From: Streptomyces sp. SID13726
Lineage (GTDB): Bacteria; Actinomycetota; Actinomycetes; Streptomycetales; Streptomycetaceae
Reading direction: 5' to 3'
NCBI RefSeq assembly: GCF_010548375.1
Contig: NZ_JAAGLY010000004.1
Location: forward strand, 579,813 to 643,812
Length of the DNA: 64,000 nt
A model generated the notes under the pieces. It searched no databases. It saw only the letters and a program-made list of their open reading frames with translations, and was not told the DNA's origin. Of the stretch, positions 53,574-62,415 are shown piece by piece (position 1 is the first letter of the stretch; the number at the start of each line of letters is the position of its first letter). A program made the position numbers and the translations under genes.

Positions 53574-54347
53574 GTGTACCCACACGTCGGGGTTGACGCC
53601 TCGGGCCTGGCTACGCTGCGCGCAACGGTCCAAGACCTGTTGCGCGGCTTCGTCCCCACCGCGTACGCCGTCCCCGCCCTCGCCGTAGCCACGGCACCGA
53701 TCGGCCCTTGCTACGCACTGGCCGACGGTTCCGCGGCCGTCGGCAGACGAGGGCGTTCGACCGGTGCCGCTACGGCCCGCCGTCCCGCCGCGGACAGCGA
53801 CAGCGCCCGCATGATGGACCTGGTCGAACGCGCCCAGGCCGGCGAGGCCGACGCCTTCGGCCGCCTGTACGACCAGTACAGCGACACCGTGTACCGGTAC
53901 ATCTATTACCGGGTGGGAGGTAAGGCGACCGCCGAGGACCTGACGAGCGAGACGTTCCTGCGCGCGCTGCGCAGGATCGGCACCTTCACCTGGCAGGGCC
54001 GAGACTTCGGCGCATGGCTGGTCACCATCGCGCGCAACCTCGTCGCCGACCACTTCAAGTCGAGCCGCTTCCGGCTCGAGGTCACCACCGGCGAGATGCT
54101 CGACGCCAACGAGGTCGAGCGCTCCCCGGAGGACTCCGTCCTGGAGTCCCTCTCCAACGCGGCGCTGCTCGACGCCGTGCGCCGGCTCAACCCGCAGCAG
54201 CAGGAGTGCGTGACCCTCCGCTTCCTCCAGGGCCTCTCGGTCGCCGAGACCGCCCGGGTGATGGGCAAGAACGAGGGCGCCATCAAGACCCTCCAGTACC
54301 GGGCCGTCCGCACCCTGGCCCGGCTCCTCCCGGACGACGCCCGCTGA
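53574..54347 (+). CDS. bldN: Developmental ECF sigma factor BldN
   Basis: A 257-residue ECF sigma factor from GTG 53574 (GGGAG five nt upstream). The first ~85 residues (MYPHVGVDASGLATLRATVQ ...) form an extra N-terminal extension matching the pro-domain of S. coelicolor BldN, which is removed proteolytically. Region 2 follows (FGRLYDQYSDTVYRYIYYRVGGKATAEDLTSETFLRALRRI) and region 4 (LQGLSVAETARVMGKNEGAIKTLQYRAVRTLARLL). It drives genes for aerial hyphae (chaplins, rodlins, bldM). The next gene is its anti-sigma factor, as in S. coelicolor. Confidence 0.95.
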   Translation: MYPHVGVDASGLATLRATVQDLLRGFVPTAYAVPALAVATAPIGPCYALADGSAAVGRRGRSTGAATARRPAADSDSARMMDLVERAQAGEADAFGRLYDQYSDTVYRYIYYRVGGKATAEDLTSETFLRALRRIGTFTWQGRDFGAWLVTIARNLVADHFKSSRFRLEVTTGEMLDANEVERSPEDSVLESLSNAALLDAVRRLNPQQQECVTLRFLQGLSVAETARVMGKNEGAIKTLQYRAVRTLARLLPDDAR

Positions 54348-54421
54348 GAGCGCACGCCCGGTAACCGCCAACTCGCTCTCGGTGAAAGTCCGTTGACTCC
54401 CCGATCCGATCATCCGCAGTC

Positions 54422-54450
54422 CGTAACCCAAGTGCCGCGCCACTCGTTGT
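54422..54450 (+). promoter_or_regulatory. Candidate BldN-dependent promoter of rsbN
   Basis: CGTAAC, 17-nt spacer, CGTTGT, close to the known BldN promoter CGTAAC-N16-CGTTGA. It lies about 130 bp upstream of the rsbN start. A second CGTTGA occurs at 54391-54396 with a poorer -35. Confidence 0.55.
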
Positions 54451-54580
54451 GCGGGATGCAGGCTCCCTGTGGTCACTCCCTGGCCGACTCCGATCACCCG
54501 ATCGTGTGCTTGTGCCCAGGGTGTGCAACCCTCAGGACCCCCTGGGGAGTCGACCGTCATGACGAGAGGAGGTGCCGCCA

Positions 54581-55801
54581 GTGATCGCGAACGTATCGGC
54601 GCACCGGCGGGCGAACGCCTTCGCCCAGGCCCTGGAGGAGCAGTCCGACCGGGACACGGCGGCCGAGCGGTCCGATGGACACCCGCCGGCCGCCGCGGAA
54701 CACACCGATCAGGACCGTCTGTTGGTCCTCACGGAGTGTCTCGGCGAACTGCCCAGGCCTGAGCTGGACCCCGAGGTCAAGGTCGTCCAGCGGGCCCAGC
54801 TGGTGGCCGCGATGGAGGCGATGCTGCTGGAGGGCGGGGCGCCGGGCGCCTCGGTGCCCGAGCAGCGTTCCCATCGGGCCGCCAAGGGCACGCACCGGGC
54901 GAGCCCGCTGGGCAAACTGCGACCGCGTTCCCGGCTCACCAAGGGCCTGGCCGCGGGTGGCCTGAGCGTCGGAGTCGCCGCCGGAGCCTTCGGCGGAGTC
55001 GCCGCGGCCAGCTCGGACGCCCTGCCCGGCGACTCGCTGTACGGCCTCAAGCGCGGCATCGAGGACATCAAGCTCAACTACCTGTCCGACGGGGACGACG
55101 AGCGCGGGGTCGCCTACCTCGACCAGGCCTCCACCCGGCTGAGCGAGGCCCGCCGGCTGATGGAGCGCGGCCGGGGCGGTCACCTCGACCACGAGTCCCT
55201 GGGCGAGATCCGCCGCGCCCTGTCCGGCATGCAGCACGACGCCACCGAGGGCCACCGGCTGCTGCACGAGGCGTACGAGCGCGACCCGAACTCCCTGGGC
55301 CCCATCCAGGCCCTCGACAGCTTCTCGCGCTCGCACCGCGAGGTCTGGGGCGCGCTCCGCGACCGGCTGCCGGTCCAGCTCGGGGACGTCAGCGACCAGG
55401 TGTCCTCGGTCTTCGACGCCATAGACGAAGAGGTCGCCCCGCTCCAGTCCCTCCTCCCCCAGCCCCCCGCCCAGAGCGGCGGCAAGGGAAGCGGGCGGCA
55501 GGGCGGCTCCGGCCCCTCGTCCTCGGACACGTCGACCGGCTCCAGCCGTTCGACCGCCCCGGGCACCGGCGGCTCCACCGAGCACAGCGACGGCGGCAGC
55601 CCCAGCAAGTCGGCCACCTCCGGCAGCCAGGACGACGGCCTCCTCGGCGGCAACACCGGCGGCCTCCTCGACCCCCCGAAGGACACCGGCACCACCACCC
55701 CGACCTCCCCGGCCCCCTCAGCCGACCCGGACGTCACCCTCCCACCCCTCCTCCCCGGCCTCCTCCCGGGCCTGGGCATCAACGCCGAGGACGCGAACTA
55801 G
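54581..55801 (+). CDS. rsbN: Anti-sigma factor RsbN (DUF5667)
   Basis: A 406-residue protein from GTG 54581 (GAGGAGG eight nt upstream). Cytoplasmic N-terminus (about 1-115) that should bind BldN, one membrane helix (about 120-143, GLAAGGLSVGVAAGAFGGVAAAS), a DUF5667 extracytoplasmic helical domain (ALPGDSLYGLKRGIEDIKLNYLSDGDDERGVAYLDQASTRLSEARRLMERG) and a long Ser/Gly/Pro/Thr-rich tail (from about 295). Position and layout equal S. coelicolor RsbN, which holds BldN inactive. Confidence 0.92.
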   Translation: MIANVSAHRRANAFAQALEEQSDRDTAAERSDGHPPAAAEHTDQDRLLVLTECLGELPRPELDPEVKVVQRAQLVAAMEAMLLEGGAPGASVPEQRSHRAAKGTHRASPLGKLRPRSRLTKGLAAGGLSVGVAAGAFGGVAAASSDALPGDSLYGLKRGIEDIKLNYLSDGDDERGVAYLDQASTRLSEARRLMERGRGGHLDHESLGEIRRALSGMQHDATEGHRLLHEAYERDPNSLGPIQALDSFSRSHREVWGALRDRLPVQLGDVSDQVSSVFDAIDEEVAPLQSLLPQPPAQSGGKGSGRQGGSGPSSSDTSTGSSRSTAPGTGGSTEHSDGGSPSKSATSGSQDDGLLGGNTGGLLDPPKDTGTTTPTSPAPSADPDVTLPPLLPGLLPGLGINAEDAN

Positions 55802-55809
55802 CTCTTCCG

Positions 55810-55859
55810 GTACGACGTTGGGGGCGCCCTTCTCAGGAAGGGCGCCCCCAACGTCGTAC
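55810..55859. terminator. Strong terminator hairpin after rsbN
   Basis: A 22-bp perfect stem (starting GTACGACGTTGGGGGCGCCC) with a 6-nt loop CTCAGG, between convergent rsbN and acyltransferase genes. Confidence 0.9.
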
Positions 55860-55870
55860 GACCAACAACC

Positions 55871-55907
55871 TCAGAAGAACACCGACCGCCGCTGCACCAG
55901 CAGCTTG
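55871..55907 (-). repeat. Duplicate of acyltransferase 3' end
   Basis: 37 bp matching 56040-56076 with one mismatch; the latter is the stop and last 11 codons (KLLVQRRSVFF) of the acyltransferase gene. The two copies are offset by 169 bp, so they are not in frame. Confidence 0.9.
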
Positions 55908-56039
55908 GCCCCTCCTGTCTGCTGCCCTCGCACTGCTGCGCAGGCTTCGGACAGCTGCGCCGGACTCCGTCCAGCGGCTCCACCCGGCCGGGGCGCTCCT
56001 ACCGCCCTTGTCGGTCGGCACACGCATCCACCAGCCGAC

Positions 56040-57101
56040 TCAGAAGAACACCGACCGCCGCTGCACGAGCAGCTTGTACAGCGTGTGCTGGATCTGTTCC
56101 CTCACCTGGTCGGTCAGGTTGAACATCAGCATCGGGTCCTCGGCGGCCTCCGGCGGGTAGCCGTCGGTCAGGATCGGTTCGCCGAACTGGATGGTCCACT
56201 TGGTCGGGAGGGGGACCGCGCCCAGGGGGCCGAGCCAGGGGAAGGTCGGGGTCAGCGGGAAGTACGGGAAGCCCAGCAGGCGGGCCAGGGTCTTCGCGTT
56301 GCCGATCATCGGGTAGATCTCCTCCGCGCCGACGATCGAGCACGGGATGATCGGGGTGCGTTGGCGCAGCGCCGTCGAGACGAAGCCGCCCCGGCCGAAG
56401 CGCTGGAGCTTGTAGCGCTCGCTGAACGGCTTGCCGATGCCCTTGAAGCCCTCCGGCATCACACCGACCAGTTCACCCCGCCCCAGCAGCCGCTCCGCGT
56501 CCTCCGCGCAGGCGAGGGTGTGACCGGCCTTGCGGGCCAGCTCGTTGACCACCGGCAGCATGAACACCAGGTCCGCCGCGAGCAGCCGCAGATGCCGACC
56601 AGCCGGGTGGTGGTCGTGGACGGCGACCTGCATCATCAGGCCGTCCAGCGGCAGCGTGCCCGAGTGGTTGGCGACAATCAGCGCGCCGCCCTCCGCCGGG
56701 ATGTTCTCGACGCCCTTCACCTCGACCCGGAAGTACTTCTCGTACACCGGCCGCAGCACCGACATCAGGACCTGGTCGGTGAGCTCCTCGTCGTAGCCGA
56801 AGTCGTCGACCTCGTAGTCCCCGGTGAGCCGGCGGCGCAGGAAGCTGAGGCCCCCGGCGATCCGCCGTTCCAGGCCGCCCTCGTCGTTCGCCTGCTGCGG
56901 CGGCTGTTCCTCACGCGTCACAGGAACATCATCCTGCGCGGAAGCCCGGCTGGGCAGGGGCTGGACCTCACGGACGTCACGGACCAGCGCGGGCTCGGGG
57001 TTCTTGCGTCGGCTCCCCGCGCCCCGGCGCCGCGACGGCCGCTGTACGGCGCCCGCGCGGGACCGGTCGTCGTCGAACGGAATGACCTTGGCATCCGCCA
57101 T
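56040..57101 (-). CDS. Lysophospholipid acyltransferase family protein
   Basis: A 353-residue protein from ATG 57101. The first ~85 residues are charged and low-complexity; the acyltransferase domain spans about 110-345. The acceptor motif is NHSGTLPLDG, with H146 and D153 six residues apart rather than the usual four; other blocks are MPEGFKGIGKPF (EG motif) and PIIPCSIVGAEE. This looks like the MGAT/DGAT-like branch of PlsC-type enzymes, which acylates glycerolipids at the membrane. Paired on the same strand with an epimerase gene 14 bp upstream. Its last 37 bp are duplicated downstream. Confidence 0.85.
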   Translation of the reverse strand: MADAKVIPFDDDRSRAGAVQRPSRRRGAGSRRKNPEPALVRDVREVQPLPSRASAQDDVPVTREEQPPQQANDEGGLERRIAGGLSFLRRRLTGDYEVDDFGYDEELTDQVLMSVLRPVYEKYFRVEVKGVENIPAEGGALIVANHSGTLPLDGLMMQVAVHDHHPAGRHLRLLAADLVFMLPVVNELARKAGHTLACAEDAERLLGRGELVGVMPEGFKGIGKPFSERYKLQRFGRGGFVSTALRQRTPIIPCSIVGAEEIYPMIGNAKTLARLLGFPYFPLTPTFPWLGPLGAVPLPTKWTIQFGEPILTDGYPPEAAEDPMLMFNLTDQVREQIQHTLYKLLVQRRSVFF

Positions 57102-57115
57102 CGTTGATGCGCTCC

Positions 57116-58177
57116 TCAGTTGGCGCTCGGCGTCGGGGGGTGGCCGCCACCCGCGAGGGGCAGCGCGGCGATCCGGTCGACGGCCCCGGCGAGGGACTCC
57201 GGCGGCAGCAGCCCGGGGCCCTGGCTGCGCGCGAAGTCCGCGAAGGTCTCCGCCGTCGTGTACTTCGGCCGGAATCCGAGCGTCTCGCGCATCTGGACCG
57301 TCGACACGACCCGGCCGTGGGTGAGCAGCCGGATCTGCTCGGGCGAGAAGTCCGTCATGCCCAGCGTCCGCACCAGCGACCCGGCCCAGGTGACGGCCGG
57401 CAGCAGCAACGGCACCGTGGGCCGCCCCAGCCGCCGGGAACACTGCGACAGCAACAGGACCCCGTCGCCCGCGATGTTGAAGGTTCCGCTGTTGAGCGTG
57501 CCCCGCTCCGGCTCGTGCGAGGCGATCCTGAGGACCTCGATCACGTCGTCCGCGTGCACGAACTGGAGCCGGGGGTCGTACCCGAACACCGTCGGCAGCA
57601 CCGGCAGCGAGAAGTACGAGGCGAGCGGGGTGTCCGCCGTCGGCCCCAGGATGTTGGCGAACCTGAGCACACACACCGCCACGTCGGGCCGCCGCCGCGC
57701 GAACCCCCGCACATACCCCTCGACCTCGACCGCGTCCTTGGCGAAACCGCCGGAGGGCAGGGACTTGGGCGGGGTGGTCTCCGTGAACACGGCCGGATCC
57801 CGCGGTGCCGAGCCGTACACGTTGGTACTGGACTTCACCACGAGCCGCTTCACGTTCGGCGACTTCTGACAGGCCCCGAGCAGCTGCATGGTGCCGATGA
57901 CGTTGGTCTCCTTGACCGTGGTCCGGCTCCCGCTGCCCAGCGCCATCGCCGTCACATCCAGGTGTACGACGGTGTCGGCGGCCGTCTCGGCCAGTACCCG
58001 GGCGATACCGGGCTGCCTGATGTCGGCCTGGATGAAGTCGGCACCGCCGAGATGATGCTCGGGCGATACCGCGTCCACGCCGATGACCCGGTCGACCTGC
58101 GGGTCACGCTGGATGCGTCGTACGAACCGGCCCCCCAGCTGACGGGCCACTCCGGTCACGAGCACGACCTTCCCCAA
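57116..58177 (-). CDS. NAD-dependent epimerase/dehydratase
   Basis: A 353-residue extended SDR. Rossmann motif VVLVTGVARQLGGRFVRR lies right at the N-terminus, followed by VKSSTNVYGSAPRDP and a YxxxK-like segment that reads GGFAKDAVEVEGYVR rather than a standard YxxxK. No ATG or GTG is available near the domain start, so TTG 58177 (GGAAGGAAGG about 10 nt upstream) is proposed. It probably forms an operon with the acyltransferase, hinting at a lipid-linked sugar or sterol-like substrate; this is inference. Confidence 0.8.
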   Translation of the reverse strand: MGKVVLVTGVARQLGGRFVRRIQRDPQVDRVIGVDAVSPEHHLGGADFIQADIRQPGIARVLAETAADTVVHLDVTAMALGSGSRTTVKETNVIGTMQLLGACQKSPNVKRLVVKSSTNVYGSAPRDPAVFTETTPPKSLPSGGFAKDAVEVEGYVRGFARRRPDVAVCVLRFANILGPTADTPLASYFSLPVLPTVFGYDPRLQFVHADDVIEVLRIASHEPERGTLNSGTFNIAGDGVLLLSQCSRRLGRPTVPLLLPAVTWAGSLVRTLGMTDFSPEQIRLLTHGRVVSTVQMRETLGFRPKYTTAETFADFARSQGPGLLPPESLAGAVDRIAALPLAGGGHPPTPSAN

Positions 58178-58339
58178 GATCAGCGCCTTCCTTCCAGCCG
58201 TAGTCCAGCCTGGTACAGCCCTTGTACAGCCCCAGTCCTGTGCCGCGTTCCCCGTGTTCCGCCAACTTAGCGGGTCGTTGTTGCGCTGTGATGACCGCCC
58301 ACTGCGCGAGGTGACGACATCCGGCCCACCGGACACGCG

Positions 58340-58374
58340 TGTGGCCCCCCACCGGCATTGGGTGGGGGGCCACA
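58340..58374. terminator. Terminator hairpin after bS22 gene
   Basis: A 14-bp perfect stem (TGTGGCCCCCCACC and complement) with loop GGCATTG, 26 bp beyond the bS22 stop on the minus strand. Confidence 0.8.
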
Positions 58375-58399
58375 AACACGCTGCCTGCGCGGCGTCGCC

Positions 58400-58498
58400 T
58401 TACTTCTTGTTGCGACGCTGAACGCGCGTGCGCTTGAGCAGCTTGCGGTGCTTCTTCTTAGCCATCCGCTTGCGCCGCTTCTTGATAACAGAGCCCAC
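58400..58498 (-). CDS. Ribosomal protein bS22 / AURKAIP1-COX24 domain mini-protein
   Basis: A 32-residue, extremely basic protein starting at GTG 58498 ([19 protein letters not shown] and onward, ending RRNKK). It matches the actinobacterial bS22 mini-ribosomal protein of the small subunit, with AURKAIP1/COX24 similarity. More than half of its residues are Lys or Arg. GAGGGTAGTC precedes the start. A terminator follows. Confidence 0.92.
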   Translation of the reverse strand: MGSVIKKRRKRMAKKKHRKLLKRTRVQRRNKK

Positions 58499-58675
58499 GA
58501 CTACCCTCGCTCACTTCTCATCACTCGGTGCTGGGCATCATGGGCCCATACGACCTACGAGGGGCTAGCCTACCCGCCCGAGCGCTGAGGTCGTAATCGA
58601 GGTGAACCGGGGAGATCCGGCAGGGATCCACGAGTGCCCTGAGGCCCCTTGGGAATCTCCCCGAGATCACTGCCG

Positions 58676-58885
58676 TCAGGCTGTCTCCACCCCCACATAG
58701 CTCTCGCGAAGGTACTCGTGAACCGCGTTCTCGGGGACGCGGAACGACCGCCCCACCCTGATCGCGGGCAGATGACCGCTGTGCACCAACCGGTACACGG
58801 TCATCTTCGACACTCGCATCACCGAGGCGACCTCCGCCACGGTAAGGAACTGAACCTCACTCAGAGGCCTCTGCTCAGCAGCCAT
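58676..58885 (-). CDS. bdtA: BldC-like (MerR-type HTH) small DNA-binding protein
   Basis: A 69-residue excisionase/BldC-type winged-HTH protein (FLTVAEVASVMRVSKMTVYRLVHSGHLPAIRVGRSFRVPENAVHEYL). It stands at the position of S. coelicolor bdtA, a BldD target next to the bldN region; I assign the symbol on order and size, so treat it as probable. ATG 58885 is preceded by CAGGTGTGTC. A longer frame upstream to 58966 lacks coding character. Confidence 0.82.
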   Translation of the reverse strand: MAAEQRPLSEVQFLTVAEVASVMRVSKMTVYRLVHSGHLPAIRVGRSFRVPENAVHEYLRESYVGVETA

Positions 58886-59014
58886 GACACACCTGAACCT
58901 TCCGCACTCGACGGCCACCGGCTTCCCCTTCCGGTGACTCTTCGTCGCTGCGTGCTCACTCCCCAATGTAGGGGCGGGTGATGCAAGTGGGGAAGAGGTG
59001 CACCCATCGGCGGC

Positions 59015-59830
59015 CTACTGTGACAGACACGCTCGATTGAGTACGTAGCGGGTCAGCGGCCGGTAGTAATCAGACCGCACAGCGTCATCAAGTGGAACGA
59101 CGACGGACACGGCCCCCTCGGCCTCCCCCACAAAGAGCGCGGGGTCATCCGTATCCGCGAGCCCAATGGCCTCAAACCCCAGCTGACCTGCTCCGCAGAC
59201 CCATCCGTGATCCCCGATCACGAGCTCGGGAAGCGGCCCGCCGCCCTCCGCCGCGGCCGCCAGCGCGGTACGAACCGGGAGCGGCGAATGCGTGTGTGCG
59301 CCGGTCTCACGACCGGAGCTCTTCGCGTCGGGTTCCCGCACGAGCGCGACTCCTCGTACGTAGTCAAGGTTGTACGTGCGTAGACCGAACCGGGTCGTTA
59401 TGTCGACACAGTGACCATGCGCAGGGGTGAGGACGGTACATCCCGCCGCCGAGAGGGCGTCCGCGAGAGCGGCGTAGAACCCGAGCAGTCGGTGCGGATG
59501 TCCGGTCCCGATCAGCACAGGGCCACTGCGCTGGGCAACTGCCGCGAGGCGCTCCGCGAAGGCGTCGAGCGCGAGGAGGGTGCGATCGGGATCGATCACA
59601 TCATGCCCGGATCTGCATCTCGGATCGGCCGAAACCCCACACTTGTCGGCCATGAGATCGATCAAATCCCGCTCACTCCACGACCATTCAGGATCAATCC
59701 CGATCAACACCCGAGGATCCCGAGCCGCGAACAACCGATAACTCCGCAGACTCTCCTCCCGCGAGGTGGCCACGGGCCCAGCGAGACGAGCGGCCAGCAG
59801 ATGGGCGCGGAGGGCGCCGGTGCTCAACAC
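59015..59830 (-). CDS. Phosphatase-like conserved actinobacterial protein
   Basis: A 271-residue protein, conserved in appearance: STGALRAHLLAARLAGPVATSREESLRSYRLFAARDPR, LIGTGHPHRLLGFYAALADAL, VIGDHGWVCGAGQLGFEAIG. Streptomyces orthologues are often labelled phosphatase, but I see no classical phosphatase motif, only conserved GTGHP and GDHGW. GTG 59830 begins the conserved part; ATG 59884 would add 18 residues. No signal peptide. Confidence 0.7.
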   Translation of the reverse strand: MLSTGALRAHLLAARLAGPVATSREESLRSYRLFAARDPRVLIGIDPEWSWSERDLIDLMADKCGVSADPRCRSGHDVIDPDRTLLALDAFAERLAAVAQRSGPVLIGTGHPHRLLGFYAALADALSAAGCTVLTPAHGHCVDITTRFGLRTYNLDYVRGVALVREPDAKSSGRETGAHTHSPLPVRTALAAAAEGGGPLPELVIGDHGWVCGAGQLGFEAIGLADTDDPALFVGEAEGAVSVVVPLDDAVRSDYYRPLTRYVLNRACLSQ

Positions 59831-59908
59831 GGGAGTGATGGTGGCGGATGAAAGGCAGGCGAAGGGAGCGGAACAGGAAAACACCGCACAGTCGGAGTAG
59901 CGCCCTCA

Positions 59909-59935
59909 GGGGCGCGGGGAACTGCGCGACAAGCC
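59909..59935 (+). repeat. Dispersed intergenic motif, 27-bp copy
   Basis: GGGGCGCGGGGAACTGCGCG followed by ACAAGCC, identical to the first 27 nt of the copies at 28261 and 37719 and to the left arm of copy 2 of the large element (46291-46317, inverted). Lies in the gap between acuC and the phosphatase-like gene. Confidence 0.85.
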
Positions 59936-59978
59936 ACAACGATCCCGCAGCCGCCAGACGACAGAACGCGGCACTTCC

Positions 59979-61151
59979 CTAGGCCAACAGCCCCCGCAAC
60001 GGAAACACCGCCCGCCGAGTAGCCAGCACCGCCTGATCCAACCGATCCGCAGGGTCGTACCCCGCATCCCACTCGGCGTACGCCACCGGCCATCGCCCAT
60101 CAGTCATCCGCGCCGGCGCCAACTGCCGTGTCCGCGCGAACACCTCCTGCCGCCACCCCTCGGGAATCACCGCCTCGGGCTCGATCTCCCGCCCCGCGGC
60201 GATCCCCACCAGATGCGTCCAGGACCGGGGCACGACATCCACCACGGCGTACCCCCCACCCCCGAGCGCGATCCACTTCCCCCCGGAACAGGAGTGCGCC
60301 AACTCATGACAAGCCACCTGCACAGCCCGCTGTGCGTCCAACGACACCGCGAGATGAGCCAACGGGTCCTCGAAATGCGTATCGGCACCGTGCTGAGTGA
60401 CCAGCACATCCGGCCGGAAGTCCGCGATCAGCTCCGGCACCACCGCGTGAAAGGCCCGCAACCACCCCGCGTCCCCCGTCCCCGCCGGCAGCGCCACGTT
60501 CACCGCGCTGCCCTCCGCCGAGTCCGCCCCGGTCTCCTCCGGCCACCCGGTCTGCGGAAACAGCGTCCGCGGATGCTCGTGCAGCGAGATCGTCAGCACC
60601 CGCGGGTCCTCCCAGAACGCCGCCTGCACCCCGTCCCCGTGATGCACGTCGACGTCCACATAGGCGACCCGCTGAGCCCCCAACTCCAGCAGCCGGGCAA
60701 TGGCCAGCGAGGCGTCGTTGTAGATGCAGAACCCCGACGCCCCACCCGGCATCGCATGGTGCAGCCCACCCGCGAAGTTCACCGCGTGCAGCGCGTCCCC
60801 CCGCCACACGGCCTCCGCCGCCCCCACCGACTGCCCGGCGATCAGCGCGGACACCTCGTGCATCCGCGCGAAGGCCGGATCGTCCATCGTCCCCAGCCCG
60901 TACGACTGGTCGGCCGCCCCCGGATCGGCGGAAGCCGCCTTCACGGCCTCGACGTAGTCCTCCCGGTGCACGAGCCGCAGGGTCGACTCACCCGCGGCCT
61001 TCGCCGACACGACCTCCATGTCCCGGTCCAGCCCGAAGGCGTCCACCAGGCGCCGGGTCAGGTCGAGCCGGACCGGATCCATCGGATGCTCAGGACCGAA
61101 GTCATAGCCCGTTACTGCCTCGTCCCACATCAGCTGTGCGCGGCCGCTCAT
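59979..61151 (-). CDS. acuC: AcuC-type histone deacetylase family protein
   Basis: A 390-residue class I HDAC-like protein. Catalytic histidines H131-H132 (GGLHHAMPGGASGFCIYND), zinc ligands D168 and H170 (YVDVDVHHGDGVQ) and a later Asp (QHGADTHFEDPLAHL), and the transition-state Tyr in ALGGGGY. AcuC removes acetyl groups from acetyl-CoA synthetase in Bacillus; the target here is inferred. ATG 61151 begins the family core MSGRAQLMWDEAVTGYDFGPEHP. The upstream MFS gene overlaps its start by 50 bp. Confidence 0.92.
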   Translation of the reverse strand: MSGRAQLMWDEAVTGYDFGPEHPMDPVRLDLTRRLVDAFGLDRDMEVVSAKAAGESTLRLVHREDYVEAVKAASADPGAADQSYGLGTMDDPAFARMHEVSALIAGQSVGAAEAVWRGDALHAVNFAGGLHHAMPGGASGFCIYNDASLAIARLLELGAQRVAYVDVDVHHGDGVQAAFWEDPRVLTISLHEHPRTLFPQTGWPEETGADSAEGSAVNVALPAGTGDAGWLRAFHAVVPELIADFRPDVLVTQHGADTHFEDPLAHLAVSLDAQRAVQVACHELAHSCSGGKWIALGGGGYAVVDVVPRSWTHLVGIAAGREIEPEAVIPEGWRQEVFARTRQLAPARMTDGRWPVAYAEWDAGYDPADRLDQAVLATRRAVFPLRGLLA

Positions 61152-62313
61152 GCCCGCCACCGTATCGGTCCGGTTGAGCGGCGAACGACTTGGCGTACAC
61201 CAGCGTCACCAGCACCAACACCATCGGCACCAGCATGGCCCCGCGATAGCTCCACGCGTCCCCCAGAGCCCCCACCAACGGCGAACCAACCAGAAACCCC
61301 ACGTAGTTGAAGACATTGAGCCGAGCGACAGCCGCATCGGAGGCCCCCGGGAACAGCCTCCCGGCCGCCGCGAAGGTCTGCGGCACCAGCACGCAGAGCC
61401 CCATCCCCAGCAGCGTGAACCCGAGCATCCCCACCCACGGCCCGGGCGCCACGGCCACCACCGCGAACCCCCCGGCCGCCACCAGCGACCCCAGCCGTAC
61501 GACCGCCGCCGCGCCGAACCGCCGTACCCCGAAGTCGCCGACGGCCCGCCCGATCAGCGTGGTCACCATGTACACGTTGTACGGCACGGTGGCCAACTGC
61601 TCCGAGCTCCCCAGCACGTCCTGGAGGTACTTCGCGCTCCAGTTGGAGACGGTCGAGTCCCCGATGTACGCGAAGGTCATCACCAGACACAGCGGCAGCA
61701 GCAGCTTGAAGACGACACCGTCCCCGCCCTCCGCCTTCTCCTCGACGACCGTCGCGTCCCCGTCGACGTACCACCGACTCCCCACCAGGCACAGCGGCAA
61801 CAGCACCACCACGACCGGCAGATACGACACGAACAGCGCGAGATGCCAGTGCGCCCCCACCCACGCGAGGGAGGCCCCCACGATCCCGCCGAGACTGAAC
61901 ACCGCGTGGAAGCTGAGCATGATGCTGCGCCCGTACGACCGTTGCAGGCTCACCCCGAGCATGTTCATGGACGCGTCGAGCATGCCGACGGCGAGCCCGA
62001 AGGCGGCGAGCGAGATCCCCAGTTCGACCGTAGAGTCCCCGGCTCCGACCCCGAGCAGCGCCAGGAGCACGACGGGCTGGGCGCACCGCAGCAGCAGGCT
62101 CGGCGGAATCCGCTTCACCAGCTGCTCGGTGGAGACGCTGCCGACCCCGGCGAGGATCGGCACCGCGGCCAGGAAGGCCGGCAGCAGCCCGTCGGAGATC
62201 CCGTACCGGTCCTGGATCGCGGGAATCCGCGTCACCAGCAGGGCGAAGGCGACGCCCTGCGCGAAGAAGCTGAACGCCAGCGAGGCCCTACCGCGCCGCA
62301 GCACATCTGTCAT
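61102..62313 (-). CDS. MFS transporter
   Basis: A 403-residue transporter with about 12 helices (first helix RASLAFSFFAQGVAFALLVTRIPAIQDRYGIS; later SMNMLGVSLQRSYGRSIMLSFHAVFSLGGIVGASLAWVG). This start resembles the YbjJ/FucP-like MFS group; substrate unknown. The last 50 bp, coding for a hydrophilic tail, overlap the acuC start, so the two are tightly linked. Confidence 0.88.
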   Translation of the reverse strand: MTDVLRRGRASLAFSFFAQGVAFALLVTRIPAIQDRYGISDGLLPAFLAAVPILAGVGSVSTEQLVKRIPPSLLLRCAQPVVLLALLGVGAGDSTVELGISLAAFGLAVGMLDASMNMLGVSLQRSYGRSIMLSFHAVFSLGGIVGASLAWVGAHWHLALFVSYLPVVVVLLPLCLVGSRWYVDGDATVVEEKAEGGDGVVFKLLLPLCLVMTFAYIGDSTVSNWSAKYLQDVLGSSEQLATVPYNVYMVTTLIGRAVGDFGVRRFGAAAVVRLGSLVAAGGFAVVAVAPGPWVGMLGFTLLGMGLCVLVPQTFAAAGRLFPGASDAAVARLNVFNYVGFLVGSPLVGALGDAWSYRGAMLVPMVLVLVTLVYAKSFAAQPDRYGGGHERPRTADVGRGSNGL

Positions 62314-62415
62314 GGCGGCGAGCGTAGGGCCCCGGCGTACTCGTGGGTAGATCCAGCCAAAGATGAATTTTCCTCAGCTTCCCTGGATTCCCCGGCTTCA
62401 CCGGCTTCACCGGCT

